Source: Lysobacterales bacterium
GTDB lineage: Bacteria > Pseudomonadota > Gammaproteobacteria > Xanthomonadales > Ahniellaceae
Reading direction: 5' to 3'
Assembly: GCA_016182785.1 (NCBI GenBank)
Contig: JACPFU010000012.1
Span: 1 to 64,000 of the forward strand
DNA length: 64,000 nt
Part shown: one piece after another, positions 63,610-64,000 of the stretch
How positions within the stretch are numbered: the first letter of the stretch is position 1
Layout: each line of letters opens with the position of its first letter
Notes under the pieces: generated by a model
The model's database searches: none
Told to the model about the DNA's origin: nothing
What the model saw: only the letters and a program-made list of their open reading frames with translations
Position numbers and translations under genes: made by a program

Positions 63610-64000
63610 ATGAGGAATCCGCTGCTGTCGTTGTTCGCCCTGTTTGTCGCGCTGCCCGTCGCCGCGGCCGGCGACTATCGCTTCGACCAGGTGCACTCTC
63701 AGGTGCAGTTCCGGGTGTCGCACCTCGGGTTCTCGATGTCCGAGGGCGAGTTCCATGAGATCGAGGGCGGCTTCCGCTTCGACGCCGACGACTGGTCGAA
63801 GTCGAGCTGCGACGTGCGCATCGGCGTCGCCTCGATCGACCTCGACGACGACGCCTGGAACCGCACCCTGCTCGGCGAACGCTGGTTCGACGCCGAGCGC
63901 TACCCGCAGATGCGCTATCGCTGCCTGCAAGTGGTGCGTGAGGGCGAGCGTGAGGGCCGCATCGAGGGCGAACTGAGCCTGCGCGGCATCACCCGCCCCG
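63610..64000 (+). CDS. YceI family protein, partial (window edge)
   Basis: The first 130 residues, cut by the window end. Signal peptide (MRNPLLSLFALFVALPVAAA), then the YceI lipocalin-like start: GDYRFDQVHSQVQFRVSHLGFSMSEGEFHEIEGGFRFDADD, with the DVRIGVASIDLDDDAWNRTL and FDAERYPQMRYRC segments. YceI proteins bind isoprenoid or amphiphilic ligands in the periplasm. The ORF stays open to the last base. Confidence 0.92.
   Translation, partial: MRNPLLSLFALFVALPVAAAGDYRFDQVHSQVQFRVSHLGFSMSEGEFHEIEGGFRFDADDWSKSSCDVRIGVASIDLDDDAWNRTLLGERWFDAERYPQMRYRCLQVVREGEREGRIEGELSLRGITRP

Noticed and set aside
1..64000. Prophage or plasmid origin for the toxin-antitoxin genes
   Set aside because: No integrase, phage structural, replication or conjugation genes were seen, and flanking genes are ordinary chromosomal ones.

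Overview
The window is a high-GC chromosomal segment with no phage, plasmid, rRNA or tRNA signature. The best fit is a gammaproteobacterium of the Lysobacterales/Xanthomonadales, probably Rhodanobacteraceae-like. This rests on: the gshB-tonB-yqgE-ruvX-pyrB block lying beside a pilG...chpA chemosensory cluster; the HutF route of histidine breakdown; a THX ribosomal protein with an Ala/Lys tail; GTAG-type REP hairpins; and secreted proteins carrying a short [SG]F[DE]-ending motif. The placement is inferred from gene content; no search was run.

Layout. 0-5 kb: a REP pair, a large secreted subtilisin-like protease, a VOC protein and two exported proteins of unknown function, all on the minus strand. 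5-17 kb: an exported S9 peptidase, then histidine-utilisation genes (hutU, hutF, hutI) interleaved with three type II toxin-antitoxin modules (HigBA, AbrB-VapC, CopG-PIN), a SemiSWEET transporter, alkylation-repair genes (ada-alkA fusion, ogt) and a 53-residue membrane peptide behind a textbook sigma-54 promoter. 17-23 kb: MerC, an exported DUF1800/DUF1501 pair, an HNH nuclease, a membrane protein and a methyltransferase. 23-36 kb: the Pil-Chp type IV pilus chemosensory operon, reading right to left pilG-pilI-pilJ-pilK-chpA-chpB-chpC; pilH is absent.

36-46 kb is housekeeping: gshB, tonB, yqgE, ruvX, pyrB (cut by an in-frame TAG), a DUF3253 gene, glnS, a Cys-rich lipoprotein, half-length UPF0016, a deaminase and rlmM. 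rlmM is unusual at both ends. Its start codon lies inside an 85-bp inverted-repeat element. Its last 13 codons are duplicated as a 41-bp direct repeat that brackets a lone AAA/DUF4143 ATPase gene. This ATPase cassette is the best candidate here for an undescribed mobile unit. 46-64 kb: a 1510-residue extracellular nuclease, two diguanylate-cyclase-type proteins, a DUF6580 membrane protein next to a cobalamin adenosyltransferase, a deacetylase, an acetyltransferase, YefM-YoeB, a periplasmic-propeller hybrid kinase divergent from a TonB-dependent receptor, and the start of a YceI protein cut by the window end.

How it fits together: the surface and secretion genes (pilus chemosensing, TonB plus receptor, exported proteases, nuclease, DUF1800/1501 proteins) suggest a surface-living, polymer- and peptide-degrading heterotroph. 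TonB energises receptors such as the one at 60.8 kb. Many start codons sit 10-40 bp after a TAnnnT -10-like box followed by GC-rich sequence, a recurrent promoter style in this window.
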